Source: Gellertiella hungarica
GTDB taxonomy: Bacteria; Pseudomonadota; Alphaproteobacteria; Rhizobiales; Rhizobiaceae
Direction: 5' to 3'
DNA length: 64,000 nt
Assembly (NCBI RefSeq): GCF_014197145.1
Contig: NZ_JACIEZ010000006.1
Span: 1-64,000 of the forward strand
Positions 25,706 to 36,516 of this stretch are shown piece after piece. The notes below the pieces were generated by a model that had not been told where the DNA came from, made no database searches, and worked only from the letters and a program-made list of their open reading frames with translations. The translations under genes were made by a program, and so were the position numbers. How positions within the stretch are numbered: position 1 is the stretch's first letter; each line of letters starts with the position of its first letter.

Positions 25706-26491
25706 TCAGCGAAGGCCGGCCTCGCCCGCCTTGTGCAGCTTCGGGCCGCGCTCCTCGATCTTCTCCGGGGCCTTGTCGACCGGCACGTTCGGCGCGGCAT
25801 TGGGATCGGCGATGCGCTGGACCGGGTTGAAGGCCCAGTGCACCGCATTGCGGATCACCGTCTGCACGTTGGCGTCGTGATAGGTCGGATAGGTCTCGTG
25901 GCCGGGGCGGAAGTAGAAGATGTTGCCGGCGCCGCGGCGATAGGTGAGGCCCGAGCGGAACACCTCGCCGCCCTGGAACCAGCTGACGAAGACCGTTTCC
26001 AGCGGCTCCGGCACGCCGAAGGGCTCGCCGTACATCTCCTCGTTTTCCAGCTCGAAACTGTCGGGAAGGCCGCGGGTGATCGGGTGATGCCGCGAGGTGA
26101 CCCAGAGCCGCTCGCGCTCTCCGGCCTCGCGCCAGGAGAGGTTGCAGGGCGCGCCCATCAGCCGCTTGAACGGCTTGGAGAAATGGGCGGAATGCAGGAA
26201 AATGAGGCCCATGCCGGCCCAGACGGCCTCGCAGACGCGCTCCACCACCTTGTCGTCCACGTCGCCATGGGCGGCATGGCCCCACCAGATGAGCACGTCG
26301 GTCTCGGCCAGGCGCTGCTTCGTCAGGCCGTGTTCGGGCTCCTGAAGCGTGGCGGTCGTCACGGAAAGGGCGGTGTCTGCGGCAAGGGCACGGGCAATGC
26401 AGGTATGCATGCCGTCGGGATAGATCTCCTGGACCACCTTGCTCTTCTGCTCATGCACGTTCTCGCCCCAGACGACGGTTCTGATGGCCAT
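25706..26491 (-). CDS. thuA: ThuA-domain protein, trehalose/disaccharide utilisation
   Basis: A 261-aa ThuA-fold protein (class I glutamine-amidotransferase-like). Conserved features include [10 protein letters not shown] near the N-terminus, [31 protein letters not shown] and the C-terminal [23 protein letters not shown]. It lies between the transporter ATPase gene and thuB, and in Sinorhizobium this pair is required for catabolism of imported trehalose. The ATG at 26489-26491 gives the canonical [11 protein letters not shown] start. The gap to thuB (133 bases) is longer than others in the operon. Confidence 0.93.
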   Translation of the reverse strand: MAIRTVVWGENVHEQKSKVVQEIYPDGMHTCIARALAADTALSVTTATLQEPEHGLTKQRLAETDVLIWWGHAAHGDVDDKVVERVCEAVWAGMGLIFLHSAHFSKPFKRLMGAPCNLSWREAGERERLWVTSRHHPITRGLPDSFELENEEMYGEPFGVPEPLETVFVSWFQGGEVFRSGLTYRRGAGNIFYFRPGHETYPTYHDANVQTVIRNAVHWAFNPVQRIADPNAAPNVPVDKAPEKIEERGPKLHKAGEAGLR

Positions 26492-26561
26492 AAGTCTCTC
26501 CTTTTGTTTTTGTCCTGGAGGCCGGACCCTTGGGATGGCCCGCCTCCGCTTCAGGGGACGG

Positions 26562-27566
26562 TCAGACGACCGGAAGCCCCCTCTCGTCAAATCGGTGCAG
26601 GTTCTCGGGTGAAGGCACCAGACCGATCTTTGTTCCATAGGGAATGGTCAATTTCCCCGACTGGCGGACGATGACCGGCTCCGTCGCGCCGATGTCGACG
26701 AAGAGGTAATTATCCGATCCGAGGTCTTCCGCATGGACCACGGTGCCGCTCCAGACGGCCCCTTCCTCCGACACCGCGATATGTTCCGAGCGGATGCCGA
26801 GCGTGTGGCAGCCATAGGCGCCGGCAAAGGCGCCGGTGAGGAAATTCATCTTCGGGCTGCCGATGAAACCGGCGACGAAAATGGAGTTCGGGCTTTCGTA
26901 GAGCTCCGCCGGCGTGCCGACCTGCTCCACCTTTCCGTCGCGCAGCACGCAGATGCGGTCGGCGAGCGTCATCGCCTCCACCTGGTCATGGGTCACGTAG
27001 ATCATGGTGACATTGTTCATGGCGTGGTGAAGCTTGGCGATCTCGAGACGGGTCTGGACGCGCAGCGCCGCGTCGAGGTTGGAAAGCGGCTCGTCGAAGA
27101 GGAAGACGCGCGGATCGCGCACGATCGCCCGGCCGATGGCAACGCGCTGGCGCTGGCCGCCGGAGAGCTGCTTCGGCAGGCGGTCGAGCAGATGGTCGAT
27201 CTGCAGGAGCTTCGCCGCCTCCAGCACGCGCTTGCGGATCTCGTCCTCCCCCGCATGGGCGAGCTTCAGGCCGAAGGCCATGTTGTCGTAGACCTTCATG
27301 TGCGGATAGAGCGCGTAGGACTGGAACACCATGGCGATGCCGCGCTTGGAGGGCACCAGGTTGTTCACCCGCTCGCCGTCGAAGACGAGGTCGCCCGAGG
27401 TGATGTCCTCGAGCCCGGCGATCAGCCGCAGCAGCGTGGACTTGCCGCAGCCGGAAGGGCCGACGAAGACCATGAATTCGCCCGAGCGGATTTCGAGATC
27501 GATGCCCTTGATGACGTCGAAGGCGCCGAAGGACTTGCGGAGGTTCTTGAGTTCGATGCGTGCCAT
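26562..27566 (-). CDS. thuK: Sugar ABC transporter ATP-binding protein ThuK
   Basis: A 334-aa MalK/UgpC-type ATPase. Walker A is GPSGCGKST (about residues 36-44), the Q-loop is [11 protein letters not shown], the signature is [14 protein letters not shown] and Walker B is [13 protein letters not shown]. The C-terminal third is a TOBE-type regulatory domain. It energises import through ThuF and ThuG and is a probable partner for both permeases. The ATG at 27564-27566 ([11 protein letters not shown]) is the family start. The gap to thuG is 11 bases, so they are co-transcribed. Confidence 0.94.
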   Translation of the reverse strand: MARIELKNLRKSFGAFDVIKGIDLEIRSGEFMVFVGPSGCGKSTLLRLIAGLEDITSGDLVFDGERVNNLVPSKRGIAMVFQSYALYPHMKVYDNMAFGLKLAHAGEDEIRKRVLEAAKLLQIDHLLDRLPKQLSGGQRQRVAIGRAIVRDPRVFLFDEPLSNLDAALRVQTRLEIAKLHHAMNNVTMIYVTHDQVEAMTLADRICVLRDGKVEQVGTPAELYESPNSIFVAGFIGSPKMNFLTGAFAGAYGCHTLGIRSEHIAVSEEGAVWSGTVVHAEDLGSDNYLFVDIGATEPVIVRQSGKLTIPYGTKIGLVPSPENLHRFDERGLPVV

Positions 27567-27577
27567 TGGTTTGCCCC

Positions 27578-29385
<1,808 letters not shown>

Positions 29386-29411
29386 GGGTCAACTCCCCGG
29401 AAAGGTCCGCG

Positions 29412-29471
29412 CGACCCGGGCTTCATGCCCGGGTCGGAAAGGCAGAGTGGCCGGGAGACGAGGCTCCCGGC
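29412..29471 (-). promoter_or_regulatory. Two tandem hairpins between thuE and thuF
   Basis: A 10-bp perfect stem (29412-29421 with 29427-29436, loop TTCAT) and an 8-bp perfect stem (29450-29457 with 29464-29471) lie in the thuE-thuF gap. Neither is followed by a U run. Such structures after a binding-protein gene commonly protect the upstream message from 3'-decay or partly attenuate the downstream genes. This role is inferred. Confidence 0.6.
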
Positions 29472-29489
29472 AGGGAGAGAAGGGGCCTG

Positions 29490-30773
29490 TTACCAGGCCG
29501 AGCCCTTGAGTTCGTCGAGATCGGCTTCCAGCATCTCGAGATTTTCGGCAGCGGTGCCCTTGCCGGCGAGCGTGTCGTGCACCGAGGACCAGAACTTGGC
29601 CGAAACCTCGTTGTACTTGCCCTTGGTCGGGGCGGACGGACGCGGTACGGCCTGCAGGAAGACATCCTTCCACTGCGGGATGATCGGCTGCTTCTCGGCG
29701 ATTTCCTTGTCGTCGTAGAGCGACTGGATGGTCGGCAGGTTGGAGGCGATCAGGGCGCGCTGCTTCTGCGCTTCCGGGCCGGCGAGATAGAGCGCCAGCG
29801 AAATCGCGGCGTCCTTGTGCTTGGAATATTTGGAAACGGCCACGTTCCAGCCGCCGAGCGTCGCAGCCGAGGTGTCGTTGCCGCCGCCGGTCGGCAGGGT
29901 CGTCACGTCGAAGAGCCCCTTGACGGCGCTGTCGGCACCGTTGCCCAGCGTATAGGCATAGGGCCAGTTGCGCATGAAGACGGCATTGCCGGTCTGCCAC
30001 AGGCCGCGGGCCTCTTCTTCCTGATAGGACAGGACGCCGGGCGGCGAGATGGTGCCGACCCAGGATTTCGCGGCCTCGAGCGCGGCGACCGCCTTCTCGT
30101 TGTTGACGGAAATGGTGCCGTCGGCCTCCACCACCTGACCGCCGCCGAAGGACTTGATCCATTCCAGCGCGTTGCAGGTCAGGCCTTCATAGGCATTGCC
30201 CTGCCAGATGAAGCCCCAGAGGTCCTTCTTGCCGGCAGCCCGTTCGGCGTCCTGGATTTCCTTGGCGGTGGCGGCCATCTCTTCCCAGGTCTTCGGCACC
30301 GGCTTCTTGTACTTCTCCAGCAGGTCCTTGCGGTAGTAGAGCGCCGGCGCATCCGTGAAGATCGGCAGCGCGACGAGCTTGCCGTTGACGGTCTGCGATT
30401 CGATGATCGAGGGGAAATGCTGCGGGGCGAGATCCTTGGCGGCCGCCGTCAGGTCCTCGAACTGGTCCGCCAGCTGCGGCGCCCAGATCACGTCCGTCTG
30501 ATAAAGGTCGATATCGGTATTGCCAGCGGCGAGCCACAGGCGGTACTGGCCGAACTGGTCGGTGGTGGATGCCGGCATCGGCACCAGCGTCACCGTGTTC
30601 CCCGTCTTCTCCTCCCACGGCTTCACGATCTTCTTGAAGTCTTCGACCGCATTGCCGACGGCGCCGGAGACATAGGTGATCTCCTCGGCGCGAACGGGCG
30701 CGGCCACGAGGCCAGCCGCCAAAACAGCAAACATTGCCGAGCCTGCAATCAGGCTCCTGATCCTGAACGTCAT
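29490..30773 (-). CDS. thuE: Trehalose/disaccharide-binding protein ThuE
   Basis: A 427-aa periplasmic binding protein (family 1 extracellular solute-binding). The signal peptide ends near PVRAEEI (about residue 29). Typical segments are GNTVTLVPMPASTTDQFGQY, DLYQTDVIWAPQLADQ and TLGGWNVAVSKYSKHKDAA. It is the first gene of the thuEFGKAB operon and would determine transport specificity. In Sinorhizobium this system imports trehalose, maltose and sucrose-type disaccharides. Its promoter carries a LacI-type palindrome, so expression is expected to be induced through ThuR. Confidence 0.93.
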   Translation of the reverse strand: MTFRIRSLIAGSAMFAVLAAGLVAAPVRAEEITYVSGAVGNAVEDFKKIVKPWEEKTGNTVTLVPMPASTTDQFGQYRLWLAAGNTDIDLYQTDVIWAPQLADQFEDLTAAAKDLAPQHFPSIIESQTVNGKLVALPIFTDAPALYYRKDLLEKYKKPVPKTWEEMAATAKEIQDAERAAGKKDLWGFIWQGNAYEGLTCNALEWIKSFGGGQVVEADGTISVNNEKAVAALEAAKSWVGTISPPGVLSYQEEEARGLWQTGNAVFMRNWPYAYTLGNGADSAVKGLFDVTTLPTGGGNDTSAATLGGWNVAVSKYSKHKDAAISLALYLAGPEAQKQRALIASNLPTIQSLYDDKEIAEKQPIIPQWKDVFLQAVPRPSAPTKGKYNEVSAKFWSSVHDTLAGKGTAAENLEMLEADLDELKGSAW

Positions 30774-30844
30774 GAAATATCCTCCCGGTTTGGCACGGGC
30801 AGATTTTTGCCCGCGCGGCGCTCGGTTGGGGCTCCCTCCCGCAA

Positions 30845-30890
30845 TCCGAAACGTTTCGGAAAACTAGCGCCAACTGCTCGCTTGTGTCAA
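30845..30890 (-). promoter_or_regulatory. thuE promoter with ThuR-type operator
   Basis: On the minus strand TTGACA (30885-30890) and TAGTTT (30861-30866) form a -35/-10 pair with an 18-base spacer. Immediately downstream lies the perfect 16-bp palindrome TCCGAAACGTTTCGGA (30845-30860), whose centre CG step is characteristic of LacI-family operators. It covers the expected transcription start. A protein bound there would block initiation, and ThuR, encoded next door, is the natural candidate. Confidence 0.75.
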
Positions 30891-31015
30891 GAGCACCAAG
30901 GGCGCGCCGGGAGGCGGCTTCAACCATGACGATAACGATAAAGTCCGCTTGGTGTTCCGGCCCGTCCCGCCGGCCGCGAAACGTGGTGAAGGGGATGTTT
31001 CCGCGCGGGTGCCGT

Positions 31016-32041
31016 TCAGGCCTGCGGCGCGGTCGAGGCGCGCTCGACGAACTGGTGGCGCGCCACCTGCTGCATCTCCTCCAGCGGCTGGCCGGCAATG
31101 GCAAGCGTCAGATATTCGGCGAGCGGCGGCCAGCTGGCGCTGAGCGGCGAATAGGTGACGCTGAGCGGCGGCTCGAAGGTTGCGGGATCGGTATTGGGAA
31201 GGGCGTCGTCATGGGCGATGACCGAAAGGTCGGCCGGAATGCGCAGGCCGCAATCGGAGGCGGCCCGGTAGACGCCGGCGGCAATCAGAACGTTGCTGCA
31301 GAATATCGCCGTCGGCGGGTCGGCCGCGGCCGTCAGCATCTCCAGCGCCGAACGGTAGCCGAACTCCTCCGTCATCTGGCCGTGCCGCACCAGCGCGGGA
31401 TCGACCGGAAGGCCGCGGGCGCTCAGCGTTTCGCGATAGCCGGCATAGCGGGCGAGCGAATAGGTGAAGTGGGCGATGCCGTTGATGAAGCCGATGCGGC
31501 GGTGGCCGAGATCGAGGAAGCGGGTTACCGCATCCACCGCCACGAAGCGGTTGTCGATGTCGAAGTGGGGGTAGTCGGTGCGGTCGGGCAGCCGGCCATG
31601 GACGACGAAGGGCACCTTGCGGCTTGCCAGGTAGCTGATCCTTCTATCGTCGAGCACGGGCTTGGTGACCACGAAACCGTCCAGCGAGCCGTTGCCGACG
31701 AGCTTCTGGTAGACGGCGATGATATCATCGTCCTCCTCCGCCACATGCAGCACGAACTGCATTCCGCGGCGGGAGAATTCCGCCGAAAGCCCGGCGACGA
31801 TCTCGAAGAACAGAAAGTCGGAGGTGAGGCCGGGATACTTCGAATCCACCAGCGCCACGATGCCGGACCGCCCGGACACCAGCTTGCGGGCCGAGATGTT
31901 GGGCTCGTAGCCGAGCCGGCCGGCCGCTTCCTTGACCCGGCGGCGGGTTTCCTCGTTGACGTCGGAATGATCGTTGAGGGCGCGGCTGACCTGCGTCACC
32001 GACAGGCCGACCGATCGCGCCACGTCCTTCAGGGTCACCAT
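31016..32041 (-). CDS. thuR: LacI-family repressor ThuR
   Basis: A 341-aa LacI-type regulator. Its helix-turn-helix (VTLKDVARSVGLSVTQVSRA, then LNDHSDVNEETRRRVKEAA) is at residues 2-45 and the sugar-binding effector domain covers about 60-330. It precedes thuE on the same strand, as thuR does in Sinorhizobium, with a 242-base gap that holds the thuE promoter and operator. It most likely represses the operon until a disaccharide or derived metabolite binds. The ATG at 32039-32041 (MVTLKDVARSV) was chosen; an upstream in-frame extension lacks conservation. Confidence 0.9.
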   Translation of the reverse strand: MVTLKDVARSVGLSVTQVSRALNDHSDVNEETRRRVKEAAGRLGYEPNISARKLVSGRSGIVALVDSKYPGLTSDFLFFEIVAGLSAEFSRRGMQFVLHVAEEDDDIIAVYQKLVGNGSLDGFVVTKPVLDDRRISYLASRKVPFVVHGRLPDRTDYPHFDIDNRFVAVDAVTRFLDLGHRRIGFINGIAHFTYSLARYAGYRETLSARGLPVDPALVRHGQMTEEFGYRSALEMLTAAADPPTAIFCSNVLIAAGVYRAASDCGLRIPADLSVIAHDDALPNTDPATFEPPLSVTYSPLSASWPPLAEYLTLAIAGQPLEEMQQVARHQFVERASTAPQA

Positions 32042-32182
32042 TCTCAAAGTTCGCTCCCACAGGCCACGGCATGGGCCAGATACTTGCCCCGCATAACCGT
32101 CCGGCCGCTGCCATGGCAAGGCTTACACCAAGGAAAACCGTCTTGCACCTGCCCGCTTCGGGTCAAGCGGTGCCGGGGAACG

Positions 32183-32209
32183 AAAAAGGGGCGGCCTGAC
32201 GGCCGCCCC
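32183..32209 (-). terminator. Intrinsic terminator of the second chemoreceptor gene
   Basis: A 9-bp GC stem (GGGGCGGCC at 32188-32196 with GGCCGCCCC at 32201-32209, loop TGAC) is followed on the minus strand by five T residues. It lies just after the chemoreceptor stop codon and insulates thuR. Confidence 0.9.
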
Positions 32210-32229
32210 GGAACGCCCGACGCAATACC

Positions 32230-34755
32230 TCAGGCGGCGTAGGCCTGTGACCTGCCCGCGGACTGGGCAAGCCGGAAACGGTTCACGAGAGCCATAAGCT
32301 GGTCCGCTTCCGACGAGAGATCGCGGCTGGCCTCGGTGGTATGCGAGGCCACCGCGGCATTCTGCTGGGTCATCTGGTCCATGTTGTTGACGGAGCCGTT
32401 GATCTCCTGCAGCGCGGCGGACTGGTCCTGGGCGGCGGTGGAGATGGTTTCGACATGCTGGCTGACGGCCGCGATCTGGCGGCTGATCTCGGCAAGCACG
32501 GCGCCGGTCTCGAGCACCAGCTTCGACCCGCCGGTGACCTCTTCGGAAGACTTGGTGATCAGGTCCTTGATCTCGCGGGCGGCCTCGGCGGAGCGCTGGG
32601 CGAGCTCGCGCACCTCCTGGGCGACCACGGCGAAACCCTTGCCCGCCTCGCCGGCACGGGCCGCCTCGATCCCGGCATTGAGTGCCAGCAGGTTTGTCTG
32701 GAAGGCGATCTCGTCGATCACCTCGATGATCTGCTCGATCTGCTTGGAGGCCTGCTCGATGCGGCCCATGGCCGAAATCGCATTTTCGACCACGCTGGCG
32801 GAATTGTCCGCCGTGGACTTGGTCTGGCTCACGGCGCGGTTTGCCTCCCGCGCCCGTTCGGCGGTCGAGCGGACCGTGACCGTGATCTCGTCGACGGAGG
32901 CAGCCGCCTCCTCGAGCGAGGCGGCCTGGCTTTCCGTGCGCTGCGACAGCTCGGCCGCCGAGCGCATCAGGTCGGAGCCCTTGCTCTGGATCGCCATGGC
33001 ATTGCTCTGGATGTCCATCAGCGTATCGTGGAGCCGCTCGACGGAGGCATTGAAATCGACGCGCAGCTGGTCGAGGCGGCCGCTGAAGGCGGTGTCGAGC
33101 TGCACCGAAAGGTCGCCCTGGGCGAGGCGGCCGAGGCCCGAGGCAAGCTGGCTGACGGCATATTCCAGCTGCTGGTCGAAGGCCTGCTTTTCCGCATCGT
33201 GGCGCCGCCGCTCCTCTTCGGCGCGGTCCCGCGCATGGGCGGTCTCTTCCTCCATGCGCAGCTTGGAGAGGGCGTTTTCCTTGAAGATGCCGAGCGCCCG
33301 GGCCATCTCGCCGATCTCGTCGGCACGGCTGACGCCGGAGATGCTGGTATCCAGGTAGCCGTCGGCGATGCGGCGCATGACGCCGGTGATCTGCCCGATC
33401 GGGCGCTGGAGGGTGAGCACCAGCGCGATGCCGCCACTGATCGACAGCACGATGCCGAGCACGGTCGCGAGCATGGACACGCCATTGGCGCGCTCCTTCT
33501 CGGTGCCGGCGGCAACCTTCTGCATCTCGGCGAAACTGGTGAGGTTGCGCCAGACCTTGTCGATCGTGGCGGTCGCGTGGCCATAGGTCTCCTCGCGCTG
33601 CGTGCGGTTGTCGAGAAGCGCCCTGGCGCTGGCCTCGATCGAGGCGACGACGGGCGGCACCTCAGCGGTGACGTCCTTGAGCTCGTCGATGCCCTTCGAC
33701 GAGATCTCGACGGCGGCGAGATCGGAGGTCACGCTCTTCAGCTCCGCCTGCAGGCGGCCGAGCGACTTCTCCGTCATGTCGTTGTGGAATTCGGCCTCGG
33801 CGAGCTGCAGCGCCGCGATGTCCTTCTGCAGGATGCGCACGTCCGTCAGCGCGGAATTGGCGGCAACGATCTTGGCGTCTAGGCTGCCGAAGAGCTTCGT
33901 CGCCTCCTGCGTGCGCCGGCTGGCGGTGGTGAAGAACTGCGAGGCGAGGCTGTTGACCAGCGGGAACTGGGCCTGCAGCTGGGAAATGGTGTCGGCATTC
34001 GGCTCGGCGCCGATCAGGGGCTCGGTCTTGGCGATCAGATCCTCGATGCCGGCCAGCACATCCTTGCCGCCGTCCGGCATGGCCTGCGCCAGCGGCCCCT
34101 TGATGCGCTTCAGCTTGAGGATGACGTCGGCAAAGGCCTTCACCTTGGCCGCCGGATCGGTGGCGGTGAAGAAGTTGCGCGGAATGCTGGTCATGAGATC
34201 GCGCGAGCGGGAGAGGAAATCCGCCTGGCGGAGCATGTCTTTGGCGGCGCTTTCGTCGAGCTGCATGCGCTGTTCGACGGCGGTGGCCTGGGTCGCGACC
34301 ATCAGGCTGATGCCGACCAGCGACTGCTGCGCCTTGCGCAGCTCGGCAAGCTTCTCCTCGGCCTCCCCATGCAGCGCCCAGAGCGTCTCCACCAGCGGCG
34401 GCACGGCGGCGGTTCCGTCAAGGGCCTCGTCGAGCTTGTCGATGCCATCCGCCGTGGTGCCGGCACCCTTCTTGGTGTCCATCAGGGCGGATTGCTGCGA
34501 ATGCAGGTAGCCCAGCACCAGGCTGAAGCTCTCCTCGTTGGTGTCGTGAACGAAGTCGTTCATCGAGCTGGTGAGTTCCTTGAAGCCGCTCAGCGACTGC
34601 AGCACGTTGTTGGAAAGGGTCATGCGGCCCTCGAGCAGGCCCGATGCATAAAGCCCCGTCAGACCCACCGCCGAAATGCTGATGACGAACGGCAGCACGA
34701 AGATCAGCACCTTCGTCTTGATCTTGAAACGGGATAGAATCTTGTCCACCAGCAT
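32230..34755 (-). CDS. Methyl-accepting chemotaxis protein with a large periplasmic sensor
   Basis: An 841-aa chemoreceptor, longer than usual. Transmembrane helix 1 is at about residues 14-36 and helix 2 at about 425-447, leaving a helical periplasmic sensor of nearly 390 residues. HAMP follows, then an alanine/glutamate-rich coiled coil and the signalling domain with tip [20 protein letters not shown]. Unlike the receptor encoded at 19944-21866, it ends in SQAYAA and has no x-W-x-x-F tether, so it would depend on other receptors for CheR/CheB recruitment. GAGGG precedes the ATG at 34753-34755. The ligand is unknown. Confidence 0.93.
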   Translation of the reverse strand: MLVDKILSRFKIKTKVLIFVLPFVISISAVGLTGLYASGLLEGRMTLSNNVLQSLSGFKELTSSMNDFVHDTNEESFSLVLGYLHSQQSALMDTKKGAGTTADGIDKLDEALDGTAAVPPLVETLWALHGEAEEKLAELRKAQQSLVGISLMVATQATAVEQRMQLDESAAKDMLRQADFLSRSRDLMTSIPRNFFTATDPAAKVKAFADVILKLKRIKGPLAQAMPDGGKDVLAGIEDLIAKTEPLIGAEPNADTISQLQAQFPLVNSLASQFFTTASRRTQEATKLFGSLDAKIVAANSALTDVRILQKDIAALQLAEAEFHNDMTEKSLGRLQAELKSVTSDLAAVEISSKGIDELKDVTAEVPPVVASIEASARALLDNRTQREETYGHATATIDKVWRNLTSFAEMQKVAAGTEKERANGVSMLATVLGIVLSISGGIALVLTLQRPIGQITGVMRRIADGYLDTSISGVSRADEIGEMARALGIFKENALSKLRMEEETAHARDRAEEERRRHDAEKQAFDQQLEYAVSQLASGLGRLAQGDLSVQLDTAFSGRLDQLRVDFNASVERLHDTLMDIQSNAMAIQSKGSDLMRSAAELSQRTESQAASLEEAAASVDEITVTVRSTAERAREANRAVSQTKSTADNSASVVENAISAMGRIEQASKQIEQIIEVIDEIAFQTNLLALNAGIEAARAGEAGKGFAVVAQEVRELAQRSAEAAREIKDLITKSSEEVTGGSKLVLETGAVLAEISRQIAAVSQHVETISTAAQDQSAALQEINGSVNNMDQMTQQNAAVASHTTEASRDLSSEADQLMALVNRFRLAQSAGRSQAYAA

Positions 34756-34926
34756 GCTGCCCTCGGATCCCTCAACATGTCCGCCGGGCGCCTGCATCGT
34801 CGGCCGGTTTCGGTTGTCCTGATGTCACAGCAGTCATTGCCGCGGGGGTATCGCCCCACCATGGTTCACATGTTGATATTCACGGAAATGCGTTAACAAA
34901 TCGCTTGCGGGCGGCGGATCCGCTAA

Positions 34927-34957
34927 AACAGAAAAGCGGCGGAAACATCCGCCGCTT
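34927..34957 (-). terminator. Intrinsic terminator of the TadG-like gene
   Basis: A 10-bp stem (AAGCGGCGGA at 34934-34943 with TCCGCCGCTT at 34948-34957, loop AACA) is followed on the minus strand by a T-rich stretch. It lies 29 bases after the TadG-like stop codon. Confidence 0.8.
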
Positions 34958-34986
34958 CAATCGTTTATCCCGAATAACAGTTCTCG

Positions 34987-36144
34987 TTACTGGGTAAGCC
35001 GGTTGCTGAGTTTCGACGTCTTCTTGCCGATCGACTGGAAGGCGGAAATCAGCTGGTTCACGTTGCTCGCCTCGAAGTAATAGCTCGTCCCGCTCGAGCA
35101 GTAGGACAGAAGCTGCTTGCCGCGGTCGGGGGCGACAAAGGCGACCGAATAGATCTGGATGCCCGCCGTCTTGGCCGTATCGCACCATTGCCGGGTGGAC
35201 GCGTCGTTGTTGGTGTTGTCGTTGGCCCCGTCGGTCATGAACAGGATGAACTTCTGGGGCGCAATGCCGGACTTGCCCATGTGGGCCTGGGTCTCGGAGG
35301 CGGCGTTGAGCGCGTTGTAGGCGGTCTTGATCGCGTCGGTGGAGTTGGTGCCGCCGGAAGCGGTCAGGGCATTGGTGTAGTTGCGGGCGTCGGTGGTGCC
35401 CCAGTTCAGCGGGGCGGGCGCGTTCGCGACGTTGCTGTAGGAAACCGCGCCCATGCGGACATATTCCTTGGTCGGGTCGTTCCCGTCGAACACGTCCGCC
35501 AGCGCCTTCACCGCGGATTTCAGCGAAGCGATCTTCTTGACGTAGCAGGGGCTCTGCCAGGTCGGGTTCGGCCAGTTGGCCTCGTAGTAGTTGTTGCAGG
35601 CGCTCTGGCTGGTATCGACGGTGGTGGTGACCCACTCCATCGAGCCGGAGCGGTCGAGCGCGAGATACATGGAGATCGGGTTCTTGGTCTCGATCTCGCT
35701 CTGCGCGCTGCCGACGGCAGTGACGCGCGCATGGGTATAGCCGAGCAGCACCTGGATGCCGCTGAGCGGCACGTTGTAGGTGGAGGTGACCTTGACGGTG
35801 TAGACCTTGCTCTGGCTCGTCGGCGCCGTCTGGGTGATGCTGACCGTGGGCGTTCCGAGGTTCTGCAACTCCACGGTGGAGCCGGAGCCGGCCATGTGGC
35901 CCTTGATGAAGTTCTGGGCGAGCAGCTGGGCGGCCGATGCCGACAGCCCGTTGTTGACCATGGCGGAGGCAGCACCGAGCGCGGCGGAATCCACCGCATT
36001 CTGCAGCTGCTCCCGCGTGCGGGACATGGAGGTGATATCGAGCGCCATGCCGCCGGCCATCAGCAGCATGGGGATAAGAATAGCCGTCGTGACGGCAAAG
36101 TTACCGTCCCGGCTTTTCAGCATTCTTCCTGCGTGCGAGAACAT
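34987..36144 (-). CDS. TadG-like protein: pilus-assembly N-terminus with von Willebrand A domain
   Basis: A 385-aa envelope protein. The N-terminus MFSHAGRMLKSRDGNFAVTT leads into one hydrophobic helix (about residues 20-42), the TadE/TadG signature, followed by SRTREQLQNAVDSAALGAA. A vWA domain starts near residue 160 with the MIDAS motif D-R-S-G-S (ALDRSGSM) and includes FMTDGANDN. TadG-type proteins help assemble Flp pili or act as surface adhesins. No other tad/cpa genes are near, so this is a solitary copy. The ATG at 36144 has GAGG nine bases upstream; an in-frame ATG at 36159 is the alternative. Confidence 0.85.
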   Translation of the reverse strand: MFSHAGRMLKSRDGNFAVTTAILIPMLLMAGGMALDITSMSRTREQLQNAVDSAALGAASAMVNNGLSASAAQLLAQNFIKGHMAGSGSTVELQNLGTPTVSITQTAPTSQSKVYTVKVTSTYNVPLSGIQVLLGYTHARVTAVGSAQSEIETKNPISMYLALDRSGSMEWVTTTVDTSQSACNNYYEANWPNPTWQSPCYVKKIASLKSAVKALADVFDGNDPTKEYVRMGAVSYSNVANAPAPLNWGTTDARNYTNALTASGGTNSTDAIKTAYNALNAASETQAHMGKSGIAPQKFILFMTDGANDNTNNDASTRQWCDTAKTAGIQIYSVAFVAPDRGKQLLSYCSSGTSYYFEASNVNQLISAFQSIGKKTSKLSNRLTQ

Positions 36145-36516
36145 GAATTCCGACCTCATAACGACATTTATCGGAACCAATAATCTCAATATATTTCTTT
36201 CACGTTATAACACTGATGAAAATTGTTGGTTTTTATAACTAATATTCCGTAACGCCCGCTCGCAAAAAATCCGTTTGGTCATGCTCCCATTTCTTTTTGA
36301 GGCTTCCCGGGGCTTCGGCGCTTGACTTCAAACCCCCTCTTCACGCCCCTTATCAGCAGCAAGCAGGGCCTGTGGCAGGCGTGTTTGCCGGGGTGGGGCA
36401 TGCCGGTTCGAGGGGACCGCCCCCGCCGCCGACAATCCAGACAGATCAGGCTTCGGCCGGCCCGCGCCGGACCCCGCAGCCGGTGACAAGACCTTGAAAA
36501 AGGGGAGGTTTTTCGA
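36145..36516. other. Intergenic region between divergent TadG-like and dehydrogenase genes
   Basis: The half near the TadG-like gene (to about 36300) is AT-rich and contains AACCAATAAT and, about 40 bases on, ATTGTTGGTT, an imperfect inverted pair that may be regulatory. The other half is GC-rich and leads to a strong AGGGGAGG ribosome site before 36517. No RNA gene or conserved frame was recognised. Confidence 0.4.
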
